In this document: one piece after another, positions 42,370 to 50,950 of the stretch | How positions within the stretch are numbered: position 1 is the first letter of the stretch | How the letters are laid out: every line of letters starts with the position of its first letter | From: JAAZGD01 sp034003765 | GTDB lineage: Bacteria; Bacillota; Clostridia; Peptostreptococcales; Anaerovoracaceae | DNA: 64,000 nucleotides | Direction: 5' to 3' | Assembly (NCBI GenBank): GCA_034003765.1 | Contig: JAVEXZ010000005.1 | Span: 1 to 64,000 of the forward strand | Notes under the pieces: model-generated | The model's input: only the letters and a program-made list of their open reading frames with translations | What the model was told of the DNA's origin: nothing | The model's database searches: none | Made by a program: the position numbers and the translations under genes

Positions 42370-44235
42370 CTAACCATTCTTAAGGGTCTTTAGATGCTTT
42401 GGTAAGGAACCTACCACTATTAACTGCTTCTCCTTGTCATATAAGAAGTATATGCGCAAGAGATTTTCAGTGCCTGTTCCCGATTTTAGGTGAAGGTCTA
42501 AAACCGACTCGTGTTTTTTACCTCTCTCATCACGGTAATACTTTATCTTGTATTCCAATGGGTAGGCATTTGGAGCCATACCTGTAATAGGAGTTACTGT
42601 AAAGGGCCGATCATAACGTTTAGAGCAGATTGAATTTCTTTCTTCTTCGGTGATTTTTCCAAGCAATTCATCTCTATATTCCTTGGACAGATATTCTAAA
42701 GCATCACATAATAGGGTCATGTCCACTTCAGATGTGGGAGTGCTTGTAATAAGTTCCACTGCCTTTTCATGAAGTATTAATCGGTCAGAAAAACATTCCT
42801 CTACCCACTTTGGGATTTCCGTAGTTTTGTTTGGCCTATTTAGTTTTTCAATTTGTTCTTTGAGTTTGGCATTCTCTTCACGTAAAGCGGTTACCTCATC
42901 ATTAAGGATACCTAAATCCTCTACCACTATTGCCTCTTTAGTTGAACGTTCTTCTAATTGGCTTATCCTATTTGATAACTTTTCCTTGTCTTTTTCTAAA
43001 GCGCTTATTATTTGGTCAAACTCACCTCTTGCTTCTGCCAACTTTTGATCCCTAAGTCTTTTATAGTCTTCCATTTCTTTTAGGTATATTTCTTGTCCTT
43101 CTCCATGCTGTTTTGCTGACAGCAACATGTTCTCCATTTCCTTCTGCTTTAATTGGCGTAAAAATTTAACCTCACCAAATTTAATGGTCTTTCTTTTCAA
43201 GAATTCTTGAACATTGCTTTCTAACAACTTGTATATCATTTCTGGATTTTGGCTTATATCCCCATAACGATATTTCTCTTTGTAGCCACCAAATAAAGAA
43301 GGATAATATACACAAATACCACCTGCTTCAAGGGATACTTCCTCGCTAGACGCAAACTCATCATAAAAAGAGTAGGGCAAACTAAATGTGTAGGCATATC
43401 CCATCATAGTTTCTGACAGGTCCTCTGCTAATATAGGACACTTTTTTGCCTGACTATAGTCACTTAGTATGTTGAGCTTTTCTGTAACTGGATATATAGG
43501 GCGACTAAGATTTTCAACCCTTTGCGCTAATATAGCAGGATTCTCATGAGATAAAAGAGTTTTTTCTCCTGGTTCTGAAATTACCAGAACAGGTAGCTGT
43601 CTTTCCTCTGCTTGAATAAGGTTTTTCAGTTTGCCGATGTCCCCAAGGGTTTCTATAATGTAGGGGTTTTCTCTTATTTTATACTTGAACTCTTGCTCTA
43701 GGCCAATTTTGGGATTTCTTGCCAACCGTTTAACCACCCCAATACGAAATACTTCACAAGGAATCTCTTCATTCTCAAGTTCAGACACCTGAACATTAAT
43801 CCCTATCTCTACTGTGTTTGCCTTCATAGCCAAGCCTATATTGGTAAAAAACATCCTTCCTGGTGCTGGTAACCTCACTTGAGATGTTCTTCCAGGATTT
43901 GGTCCTAAATCTGGCTCCACAAGTTGCATGGCCCAGGTCTTCTCCTCTTCTAAAAATATAACCTCTAGGATATATCCGCTATCTATATGGAAGGATTTTA
44001 GTTCACTTAGGCTAATTTTTTCATAGTCCCCAGGATCTGGTAGTTTGATTTCATGAGGAACATCAAGGGCACGAAAACGCTCTCTCAACCAACTCATAAT
44101 TTCCAAAACTATTATCTTAAAAGCATCTTCAGAAGGAGTCTGCTTGTTGCTGGTAAAAGCATGAAGCTGGTAAGTGGGATAAACCACATTTTTCATCAGC
44201 ATGAAAGGTTGACGACTCTTCTTGTTCTCAGGCAT
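42370..44235 (-). CDS. Unknown protein with coiled coil and RelE-like C-terminal segment
   Basis: I do not recognise this 621-residue protein. The N-terminal 330 residues look globular and beta-rich (KTWAMQLVEPDLGPNPGRTS, RMFFTNIGLAMKANTVEIGI). A coiled coil covers about 345-460. The C-terminal 90 residues (YPLEYKIKYYRDERGKK, then LRIYFLYDKEKQLIVVGSLPKHL) follow a pattern reminiscent of RelE/ParE-type folds. I chose the ATG at 44235 with AAGGAGG before it, rather than the TTG at 44253. No signal peptide is visible. It lies in an accessory cluster beside recF. A role in defence or nucleic-acid handling is only a hypothesis. Confidence 0.7.
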   Translation of the reverse strand: MPENKKSRQPFMLMKNVVYPTYQLHAFTSNKQTPSEDAFKIIVLEIMSWLRERFRALDVPHEIKLPDPGDYEKISLSELKSFHIDSGYILEVIFLEEEKTWAMQLVEPDLGPNPGRTSQVRLPAPGRMFFTNIGLAMKANTVEIGINVQVSELENEEIPCEVFRIGVVKRLARNPKIGLEQEFKYKIRENPYIIETLGDIGKLKNLIQAEERQLPVLVISEPGEKTLLSHENPAILAQRVENLSRPIYPVTEKLNILSDYSQAKKCPILAEDLSETMMGYAYTFSLPYSFYDEFASSEEVSLEAGGICVYYPSLFGGYKEKYRYGDISQNPEMIYKLLESNVQEFLKRKTIKFGEVKFLRQLKQKEMENMLLSAKQHGEGQEIYLKEMEDYKRLRDQKLAEARGEFDQIISALEKDKEKLSNRISQLEERSTKEAIVVEDLGILNDEVTALREENAKLKEQIEKLNRPNKTTEIPKWVEECFSDRLILHEKAVELITSTPTSEVDMTLLCDALEYLSKEYRDELLGKITEEERNSICSKRYDRPFTVTPITGMAPNAYPLEYKIKYYRDERGKKHESVLDLHLKSGTGTENLLRIYFLYDKEKQLIVVGSLPKHLKTLKNG

Positions 44236-44331
44236 GTTGGCCTCCTTGTTCAAGCTTTAGAAAACATAGTAATAACTTTTGCCGAATTGGAGCTTTTAGC
44301 TCTTTGCCCTTCCAATATCTAGGATAAATAA

Positions 44332-46242
44332 TTAGAACAACTTATTGTAGACGCATATTATGTAACCGTAGGTTCCTCCTATTTTTAGGGTACTAGTAGT
44401 TACAGTTTTGTCTAGGTAGTAATTTTCGTAAATCATTACAGTATTTCCATCGCTGTCTTTATAGCTCGTCATATACATAAAACCGTTTCTATTTAGAGCG
44501 TCCGCATATTGTGTTATATATCCGCTAACCATATCAGAAGATTTGTAAAAGTAGGATCCTTCTGATTCTAAATACACTTTGATTCCAAACATCCTGCCGA
44601 AATCTGGAACTCCGTAATCATCCTTATAGTAGCTGGTGAATCCTCCATACTTCTTAACAAAGCTAAAAACCTCGCTATCGTCAGATTCTATTCCACCACT
44701 AACACTTGTTACGATAATATTATATCTTACCCCAGGAGTTAGGTTGTAAAAGTTAACGGAATAGTCCTTGCTATAATAGAACTTTTTTTGCTTGCCCTGT
44801 TCTTCATCATACCAGTAAGTGTCTTCTCCATCCTCTTGATAATAAAAATAGTAATAATCTGCACCATTCACTGGGTTCCAATTTATATGGACTTCTTCAT
44901 TTTTTTCATCTACTATATAAATATAATTAGGTGGGGCAATTTTTTTCAAAGTGTCTGTGCCTGTGATATTTGAAAAACTAGATAAGGCCATCATCTTCTT
45001 CCCAGTTAAGGCTTCTACCTTATTAATAGGAATTGCAAAACCTAGATTATCAGCCGCTTCTACTCTGGCATAGGTTATGCCTACTAATTCTCCCCGACTG
45101 TTAAACAAGCCCCCACCGCTATTTCCATGGTTTATGGCTGCCGAAACCTGTATGTCTTGTGGCCTTATAGCTGATACAATTCCTTCGGTAACCGAGTTAA
45201 AAAGACCATAGGGACTACCGATAACCACTATGGATTCTCCTTGTTTTAAGTCTCTGGAATCCCCAATTACTGCTGCCCTTAGTCCACTTTTATTGATTTT
45301 TAGAATTGCCAGGTCTGTACCAACATTGTAATCTTGGACGTAAACCGCACCCTGGTAAGTGCTACCGTCATTAAATGTAACTACCAGAGATCTTGCCCCC
45401 TCAATAACGTGATAGTTGGTGACAATTGTCCCGTCAGACGAAAGAATAACTCCACTGCCTTGAGATTCTCCATTATTACTTGTAGCATTTATCATCACTA
45501 TACAGTTGGCATTGTCAGCAATCTCAATGTTACCAACCTCATTTTGTTGAGGAGCGCTTGTTAATGGTACTGGGTCTTGAAGGACCGTTGCTATAAAAGC
45601 ATTCCCAACATTATTATTGATTTTTCCCTCAGCCATTAGGTTGTTTATAAGGGGAACATCTGTACCTCTTATGGGAAACTTTAATGTGTCGTAAGATGTT
45701 TTTGCCACGTGAGCCCTTAGAAAGGGTGAGCCAGAGAGAGTCGAATAGGTGGAGTTATTTATTAGGCTGATTCCTTTTGCAAAGGATAAAGCATTAGTAT
45801 AACTGAAATCCCCTGCTGCATCTCTATAGCCTAAGCTTCTAAGTAAAAATGTGACAAAAGCCTTTGCCTCCATATTATTAGATGAGCCAAATTTGGTCTT
45901 ACTCACTCCCTTAGTTAAATCATTGGCGTATGCGTAAGCCACATATCCATTGGCCCACTTGGGAACATCGTTAAAAGGTACCTTAGTTCCTCTCATTAAC
46001 AGGGCCTCGTCTTCTACGCCAAGCAATCTAATAAGCATTACCAAACCTTCAACTCTTGTTGGAGCACGGTCAAGTTCATATCCTGAACCTGTCCCCACAA
46101 ATACACCAAGAGGAGCCAGACTGTTTGCGTAATCCCCATAAGTTGATTGGCCAGGAGTTGTTGCAGCAAAAGCACTTGCTGGCAATAACATAAAGCTTAT
46201 TAGTAAGACCATAGTTATAGAAATTACTTTTTTCATTTTCAT
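44332..46242 (-). CDS. Secreted SLH-like / trypsin-like protease / FN3 protein
   Basis: This 636-residue exported protein has a signal peptide ending near PASAFA (residue 26). About 35-200 resembles S-layer-homology modules, which anchor proteins to the cell wall. A trypsin-like S1C (DegP/HtrA-type) domain spans about 235-400 with His278 (TNYHVIEG), Asp310 (GTDLAILKI) and Ser375 (NHGNSGGG). About 430-525 resembles fibronectin type III (WNPVNGADYYYFYY), and the tail is unassigned. The catalytic triad is complete, but the usual GNSGGP reads GNSGGG. It probably degrades proteins at the cell surface. There is no PDZ domain. Confidence 0.85.
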   Translation of the reverse strand: MKMKKVISITMVLLISFMLLPASAFAATTPGQSTYGDYANSLAPLGVFVGTGSGYELDRAPTRVEGLVMLIRLLGVEDEALLMRGTKVPFNDVPKWANGYVAYAYANDLTKGVSKTKFGSSNNMEAKAFVTFLLRSLGYRDAAGDFSYTNALSFAKGISLINNSTYSTLSGSPFLRAHVAKTSYDTLKFPIRGTDVPLINNLMAEGKINNNVGNAFIATVLQDPVPLTSAPQQNEVGNIEIADNANCIVMINATSNNGESQGSGVILSSDGTIVTNYHVIEGARSLVVTFNDGSTYQGAVYVQDYNVGTDLAILKINKSGLRAAVIGDSRDLKQGESIVVIGSPYGLFNSVTEGIVSAIRPQDIQVSAAINHGNSGGGLFNSRGELVGITYARVEAADNLGFAIPINKVEALTGKKMMALSSFSNITGTDTLKKIAPPNYIYIVDEKNEEVHINWNPVNGADYYYFYYQEDGEDTYWYDEEQGKQKKFYYSKDYSVNFYNLTPGVRYNIIVTSVSGGIESDDSEVFSFVKKYGGFTSYYKDDYGVPDFGRMFGIKVYLESEGSYFYKSSDMVSGYITQYADALNRNGFMYMTSYKDSDGNTVMIYENYYLDKTVTTSTLKIGGTYGYIICVYNKLF

Positions 46243-46357
46243 GCTACTCTTTCTCCTTTTAAGTTTGAATTAGATTGCAAGAATTCTAACTTGTGATAAA
46301 TACTCTTTGCACTATTTATCTACGATAAAGCTCCAGTTTGCCGACTGCCTTTACCTT

Positions 46358-46741
46358 CTAAATTTCCCTAAGCCTCATTAAAAACTCTTTATCAGCTGGG
46401 CAAAACTCATATTTTGGGATTTCTTTGGGTTTAATCCACCGAATATCATTATGCTCTAATTTTTGAATTTCACCACTTATAATAACCGCATTCAATAGTG
46501 TAAGGTGCACATTAATGTCCCCATAGTCATGACTGGAATTCCCAAACTCTTCCCTCACTTCAATAGTGACTCCCAGTTCTTCTTGGCATTCTCTTATCAG
46601 GGCCTGCTCCTTGCTTTCTCCCAGTTCAACCTTGCCTCCTACAAATTCCCAATGAAGAGGTCGGGGTTTGTCAGCGGGCCTTTGGCAGATCATAAATTTA
46701 TCCTTATCCCATATTAATGCTGCTACTACTTCTGTCATCAT
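46358..46741 (-). CDS. NUDIX (MutT-like) hydrolase
   Basis: This 127-residue protein has a complete Nudix box at residues 36-58 (GKVELGESKEQALIRECQEE, then LGV). It begins VVAALIWDKDKFMICQRPADK, typical of MutT/8-oxo-dGTP pyrophosphohydrolase-like enzymes, which hydrolyse nucleoside diphosphates linked to another moiety. Its ATG overlaps the stop of the PLD-helicase gene (46738-46741), so the two are translationally coupled and probably function together. Its actual substrate (damaged dNTP, modified nucleotide or signal nucleotide) is unknown. Confidence 0.9.
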   Translation of the reverse strand: MMTEVVAALIWDKDKFMICQRPADKPRPLHWEFVGGKVELGESKEQALIRECQEELGVTIEVREEFGNSSHDYGDINVHLTLLNAVIISGEIQKLEHNDIRWIKPKEIPKYEFCPADKEFLMRLREI

Positions 46742-49700
46742 CCCACCACCAATTTGTTTGTCTTTTTCAAGTACTTGGGAGGAATAGGTTCCTCTAATTG
46801 AAACAAAATACTCATAGGTTTGCTTCCTTCATGAGAGATGTATTTTGCTAGCCCCAAAAATGTATAAGAAGAAGTAATGGTCTTTTCCTTAATGTTTTCT
46901 CTTACAAACAATAAAATATTTGAACCCTTCTTCTTGTGATTAATGTATCTAATCCCAGTTGGTGAAGTATCAGAGGTTGTGCTTTGACTTTGCCAATGAA
47001 ATTTAGATTCACTAATTGAATAGTCTTCATACATTGTGGATTCCGAGTATTCTTTCTCGGTTTTGTTTAGAGTTACAAAGAAAATATCAGTTTTTTTAGT
47101 CGGTAACCATAATACACCTTGTCTTACTGCAGCAGGTTTCCAATAATCCATTGCTGCTAATATTTGATCTCGCGTATAATTACAATAAACATCCATGGGA
47201 CATTCAAACCCTAAATCAACAGCCTTATCTACAAAATCAATATGATCAAAATTATATTCCAGTAACTCGCGAAGTTCGCCTAAAAGAACAGGACTGTCAG
47301 AAAGCTTTATAAGGTTTATTCTTATATTCTCTTTTGACAAATCTTCCGGAACCTCATCCCAAAGAGTACAATAAAACATCCTGAACATTCTCTTTTCTTT
47401 TTCTGTAAAACTCTCTATGTCTATGTTTTTAATATCTTTTGTTATTTCTAATAAGAAGTTTATCCATCTACGGGAATCTATAAAGCTAAGTCGGCTAAAA
47501 GCCCTATTTGATATTTCTTCAATTGGCTCATTATATTCTTTTCCAGGTATTGCTGTTGCCATTAGTCTTGAAAATGTTTCGTAGCGATAAATATCCCGTG
47601 GTGTTAGGTTGTAATAATGAAGAAAGTTAGAAAAAATGAGTTCTTGTCCAGTATCTTCTTCAAAGGTTCTCATCTGGTAAATCAAAGATGTTTTCGACCC
47701 AATATTGTTTTTTATACTTTCTAGAACATACTTTTGCGCAATTTTCTCTAATTGAATAAAACAACCTTTTGGAACAGACGTGAACCCATTTTTAATTTCC
47801 TTTTGTATACTCTGGCACGGGTCCGAAAGCAGTGCCTTAAATTTGTTTTCAAATCGGTACTTTTTATGCGCTTGGCCAATAAAATCTAATACCGTTAGGC
47901 ATTCTTTGTTTTCATAAAGCCTCAAGCCTCTTCCCAGTTGCTGTAAAAAAACAGTAAGGGAATCTGTTGGCCTTAAGAATAAAACCGTGTTTAATTGTGG
48001 TATATCTACACCTTCATTAAATATGTCAACAACGAAAACAAAGTTCACTTCTCCACTAGTTAATTTTGCTTTTACATTTTCTCTTTCTTCTTCAGGAGAA
48101 ATTCCAACCAGGTACATTGATGGTATTCCATGATCACTAAAAAATTCCGCCATAAACTTAGCATGCTTTATTGAAACACAAAAACCTAATCCTGTAACAT
48201 CACTGATTTCATTTACATATTTTTTTACAGATGTCACTATTAACTGCGCCCTTTTTTGAGCAGCAATTCGGTTTAATGTATAAACATTCGACAGTGCTTT
48301 TTTATCATAGCCTCCTTTTGACCATTTCATATCACTTAAATCCACATTGTCAGTTACACCAAAGTATTGAAAAGGGCTTAAAAGTCTTCTCTCAATTGCT
48401 TCTGGTAAACGTATCTCCGCTGCGATTCTATGATCAAAATAAGCTGTAACGCTTAGCCCATCCATACGTTCTGGAGTAGCCGTTAATCCTAAAAGGATCT
48501 TGGGTTTATAGTATGTGAGAAGTTTTTGGTAGCTTTTTGCTGGTGAATGATGAATTTCGTCCATTACTATATAATCATAAAATTCAGCCGAGGTTTTTTC
48601 ATCCCATTTTTGTGAATTAAAGGTTTGAATGGACATAAACAAATGTGTGTGGTCTTCTGGTTTATGGTTACCAACAAACAACTCGCCAAAATTCTGGTCC
48701 CTCAAAACCCCACGAAAACAAGCTAGACTTTGCTTTAAAATCTCTTCCCTATGGGCTATAAACAGCAGACGACATTTATCTTGTGGATTCTTTTCCTTAA
48801 AACGTTTATAATCAAAGGCTGATATTACTGTCTTCCCTGTTCCTGTTGCAGCTACAACAAGGTTCCTCATATGTCCTTTTACATTTCTTTCTGCATCAAG
48901 GTTCTGAAGTATTTCTTCTTGATAGGTATATGGACGGATATCAAAGTCATAGGTAGTTTCTAAACCCATTCCTTTATTGCTTTCTTTTTTGAGCGCTATG
49001 CGAAGTCGTTCTTCTTCCTCGGGTGTATATGTTTCGAAATCTGGAGAATTCCAGTAGCTTTCAAAGGTAGCTTCCATCTTGGCCACTGTCTCTGGCAAAT
49101 CCTTCTTTGCTAATTTAACATTCCACTCTAACCCACTAGAAATGGCTGCATTTGATAAGTTAGAAGATCCAACATAGGCCGTCGTAAATCCCGTGTTTCT
49201 GTGGAATATATGGGCCTTTGCGTGAAGCCTTGTGCTTTTGGTATCGTATGTAATCTTAATTTCAGTGTTTGGAAGCAAGCTTAATTCTTTGATAGCCTTC
49301 AGATCTGTTGCTCCAATATATGGAGTGGTCACAACCCTAAGTGAACCCCCCTTTTCCAACATGGCTCGAAGCTCATCCATTATCATTCTAAGGCCACTCC
49401 ATCGAATGAATGAAACCAGCATATCTACCCTGTTACTGGATAATATTTCTTTTTTTAATTCAGAGTACATGCTAGGTTCACGAGTGGAACCAGTAAAAAG
49501 AGAACTGAGGGATATTGATGTATCGGGGCGGACCATTTTAGTTATTGCTCCATCCTCATGAACAGTATCTAGAATAGAAAGAAGCTGTTCACCACTTTCA
49601 TCAACTTTAAAAACACTAAAATTTGAGCCTTCTGTTTCTTGATCCACTAAACTAATTATTCTGTTTATTAACTGCACTTGAGAATGAACATCACCTTTAT

Positions 49701-49875
49701 CCTCACGAACAGAAGAAAGGGCCTTTTGCACAATTTCTCCAAGGTACTTTGAAAGAATCAGCGTGGATTCAGCCTCGTCAATCCTTTCTATCTCGGTTTC
49801 TTTATTGACCAATGTATTCAACTCTTCTCTGAGCTGTTCACTAATTAGCTGCTCATAAAGCCCTGACTTTAGCAT
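46738..49875 (-). CDS. PLD-nuclease / DEAD-box helicase / DUF3427 protein
   Basis: This protein of about 1045 residues has a phospholipase-D-like nuclease module (RLHAKAHIFHR...YVGSSNLS near residue 217) and an SF2 helicase core. The core has Walker A AATGTGKT near 342, MDEIHHSP near 438, LGLTATPERMDG and motif VI QQLGRGLR near 645. A DUF3427 region follows to the C-terminus. I chose the ATG at 49875 because AGGAG lies five bases before it; 49905 and 49962 are alternatives without good SDs. Such proteins are often accessory and linked to DNA modification, restriction or repair. It is followed by an overlapping NUDIX gene and preceded by a small HTH gene. Confidence 0.88.
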   Translation of the reverse strand: MLKSGLYEQLISEQLREELNTLVNKETEIERIDEAESTLILSKYLGEIVQKALSSVREDKGDVHSQVQLINRIISLVDQETEGSNFSVFKVDESGEQLLSILDTVHEDGAITKMVRPDTSISLSSLFTGSTREPSMYSELKKEILSSNRVDMLVSFIRWSGLRMIMDELRAMLEKGGSLRVVTTPYIGATDLKAIKELSLLPNTEIKITYDTKSTRLHAKAHIFHRNTGFTTAYVGSSNLSNAAISSGLEWNVKLAKKDLPETVAKMEATFESYWNSPDFETYTPEEEERLRIALKKESNKGMGLETTYDFDIRPYTYQEEILQNLDAERNVKGHMRNLVVAATGTGKTVISAFDYKRFKEKNPQDKCRLLFIAHREEILKQSLACFRGVLRDQNFGELFVGNHKPEDHTHLFMSIQTFNSQKWDEKTSAEFYDYIVMDEIHHSPAKSYQKLLTYYKPKILLGLTATPERMDGLSVTAYFDHRIAAEIRLPEAIERRLLSPFQYFGVTDNVDLSDMKWSKGGYDKKALSNVYTLNRIAAQKRAQLIVTSVKKYVNEISDVTGLGFCVSIKHAKFMAEFFSDHGIPSMYLVGISPEEERENVKAKLTSGEVNFVFVVDIFNEGVDIPQLNTVLFLRPTDSLTVFLQQLGRGLRLYENKECLTVLDFIGQAHKKYRFENKFKALLSDPCQSIQKEIKNGFTSVPKGCFIQLEKIAQKYVLESIKNNIGSKTSLIYQMRTFEEDTGQELIFSNFLHYYNLTPRDIYRYETFSRLMATAIPGKEYNEPIEEISNRAFSRLSFIDSRRWINFLLEITKDIKNIDIESFTEKEKRMFRMFYCTLWDEVPEDLSKENIRINLIKLSDSPVLLGELRELLEYNFDHIDFVDKAVDLGFECPMDVYCNYTRDQILAAMDYWKPAAVRQGVLWLPTKKTDIFFVTLNKTEKEYSESTMYEDYSISESKFHWQSQSTTSDTSPTGIRYINHKKKGSNILLFVRENIKEKTITSSYTFLGLAKYISHEGSKPMSILFQLEEPIPPKYLKKTNKLVVG

Positions 49876-49927
49876 TGTGGCTCCTACTCCATTATTTGTT
49901 GTCATCTTGCGCCTATGAATATTATTT

Positions 49928-50092
49928 TTACCTCCGCCGGCCATCTTCAGGCTTAGCTGCACCTTTAGGTATAGCCCAAGCCCATCCTAGCCTGGTGGCA
50001 CCTGAGATTTTATTCTGCTTACACAAAATCTGAACTCTACGTTCAGATATGTTCCATTTGTCAGCCGCTTCTTTGGTTGTTATATAATCCAT
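49928..50092 (-). CDS. Small helix-turn-helix DNA-binding protein
   Basis: This 54-residue protein reads MDYITTKEAADKWNISERRV then QILCKQNKISGATRLGWAWA and IPKGAAKPEDGRRR. It is the MerR/excisionase-like winged-helix form often found beside mobile or defence genes. AGAGGTG lies 11 bases before the ATG. Its stop lies 53 bases before the helicase ATG, and a promoter with TATAAT stands upstream, so it is the first gene of the HTH-helicase-NUDIX operon and probably its regulator. Confidence 0.85.
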   Translation of the reverse strand: MDYITTKEAADKWNISERRVQILCKQNKISGATRLGWAWAIPKGAAKPEDGRRR

Positions 50093-50130
50093 TTTCCTAG
50101 CACCTCTTGTTAGTAATAAGTGGTATTAAC

Positions 50131-50159
50131 ATTATAATCGTAGAAACGAACACTAACAA
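50131..50159 (-). promoter_or_regulatory. Promoter of the HTH-helicase-NUDIX operon
   Basis: On the minus strand TTGTTA (50154-50159) and TATAAT (50131-50136) are 17 bases apart, 39 bases before the HTH start. Nothing else gene-like is visible in the rest of the 50093-50461 interval apart from the terminator at its far end. Confidence 0.7.
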
Positions 50160-50368
50160 CGACTATTTGATAATTTCCTGAAAATTGTAACAACTTGTAC
50201 GTTTCGTGTAATAGTTTGTTAATAGCAATTTCGTCCATATGTTTTGCTAATAAAAAACTAGCCCTTAAGCGAATCGAGCTTAACAAGGCTAATTTCTTTT
50301 ATCCCATAAAGTTCCCATTAATAATTATGATATTCAGGCTAAAATTATTGAACGAGCCCATATTCTTT

Positions 50369-50420
50369 CAAAAAAAAGACAAGCTATAAGACTCTTATGG
50401 TTTTATAAATGCTTGTCTTT
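50369..50420 (-). terminator. Terminator of the small membrane protein gene
   Basis: On the minus strand AAAGACAAGC and GCTTGTCTTT form 10-bp arms around an inner hairpin (ATAAGA/TCTTAT), followed by eight T. It lies 41 bases past the stop of the 117-residue protein. Confidence 0.8.
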
Positions 50421-50461
50421 ATTTATGCTAAATTAAAATGTTTCTTACTTGTTTTTCCTTC

Positions 50462-50815
50462 TTAGAATCCAGGGTCTACAACCACTGGTTCAACAACTTC
50501 TTCTTCCTCTTCTTCAACTACAACTTCTTCTTGAGGAAGAAACTTGCAAGCAACTACTCCAGCTGCAAACATTAAGAGGGCCAGGCCTCCATATATTGCA
50601 ATGGGCTCAAATATTCCTGGCAAAAGCTGAGAAGGGACAATTGCTTCCATAACCATTTCTTTAGGATATCCTTGCTCTAAGGCTTGCTTTAAAGTGGTTG
50701 AGAAAATCATAATGTTGTTGATTAGTGAAGCCAAGCCAAATAGGCCAACCACAATTCCCCCAATTTTTAGTGCCATAGCTACTTTAGGTCTCTTCATTTT
50801 TGTTTCTTTACTCAT
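50462..50815 (-). CDS. Small membrane protein with acidic tail, unknown function
   Basis: This 117-residue protein has a basic start (MSKETKMKRPK), two hydrophobic helices (about 15-33 and 72-90) separated by a polar loop, and an acidic tail (QEEVVVEEEEEEVVEPVVV). I do not recognise a family. The tail probably lies in the cytoplasm and could attract cations or basic proteins. An AGAGG sequence precedes the ATG at a long distance. It stands alone after mnmG, with its own terminator. Confidence 0.65.
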   Translation of the reverse strand: MSKETKMKRPKVAMALKIGGIVVGLFGLASLINNIMIFSTTLKQALEQGYPKEMVMEAIVPSQLLPGIFEPIAIYGGLALLMFAAGVVACKFLPQEEVVVEEEEEEVVEPVVVDPGF

Positions 50816-50950
50816 TCTTTTTAATTCCTCTCTTTTTTTGTTATATAATCACTTGTATTAGTTTATATGAAAATTGTGTAGATTGCGAGGTAATTCCACA
50901 AATTTCAGCGGTTTTAGATATTTCACATTTTCGTTTTTTTACTTTTCGCC

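Noticed and set aside
49876..49962. Helicase starts at 49962 or 49905
   Set aside because: The first overlaps the HTH gene end without SD; the second lacks a close SD, whereas 49875 has AGGAG five bases before it.
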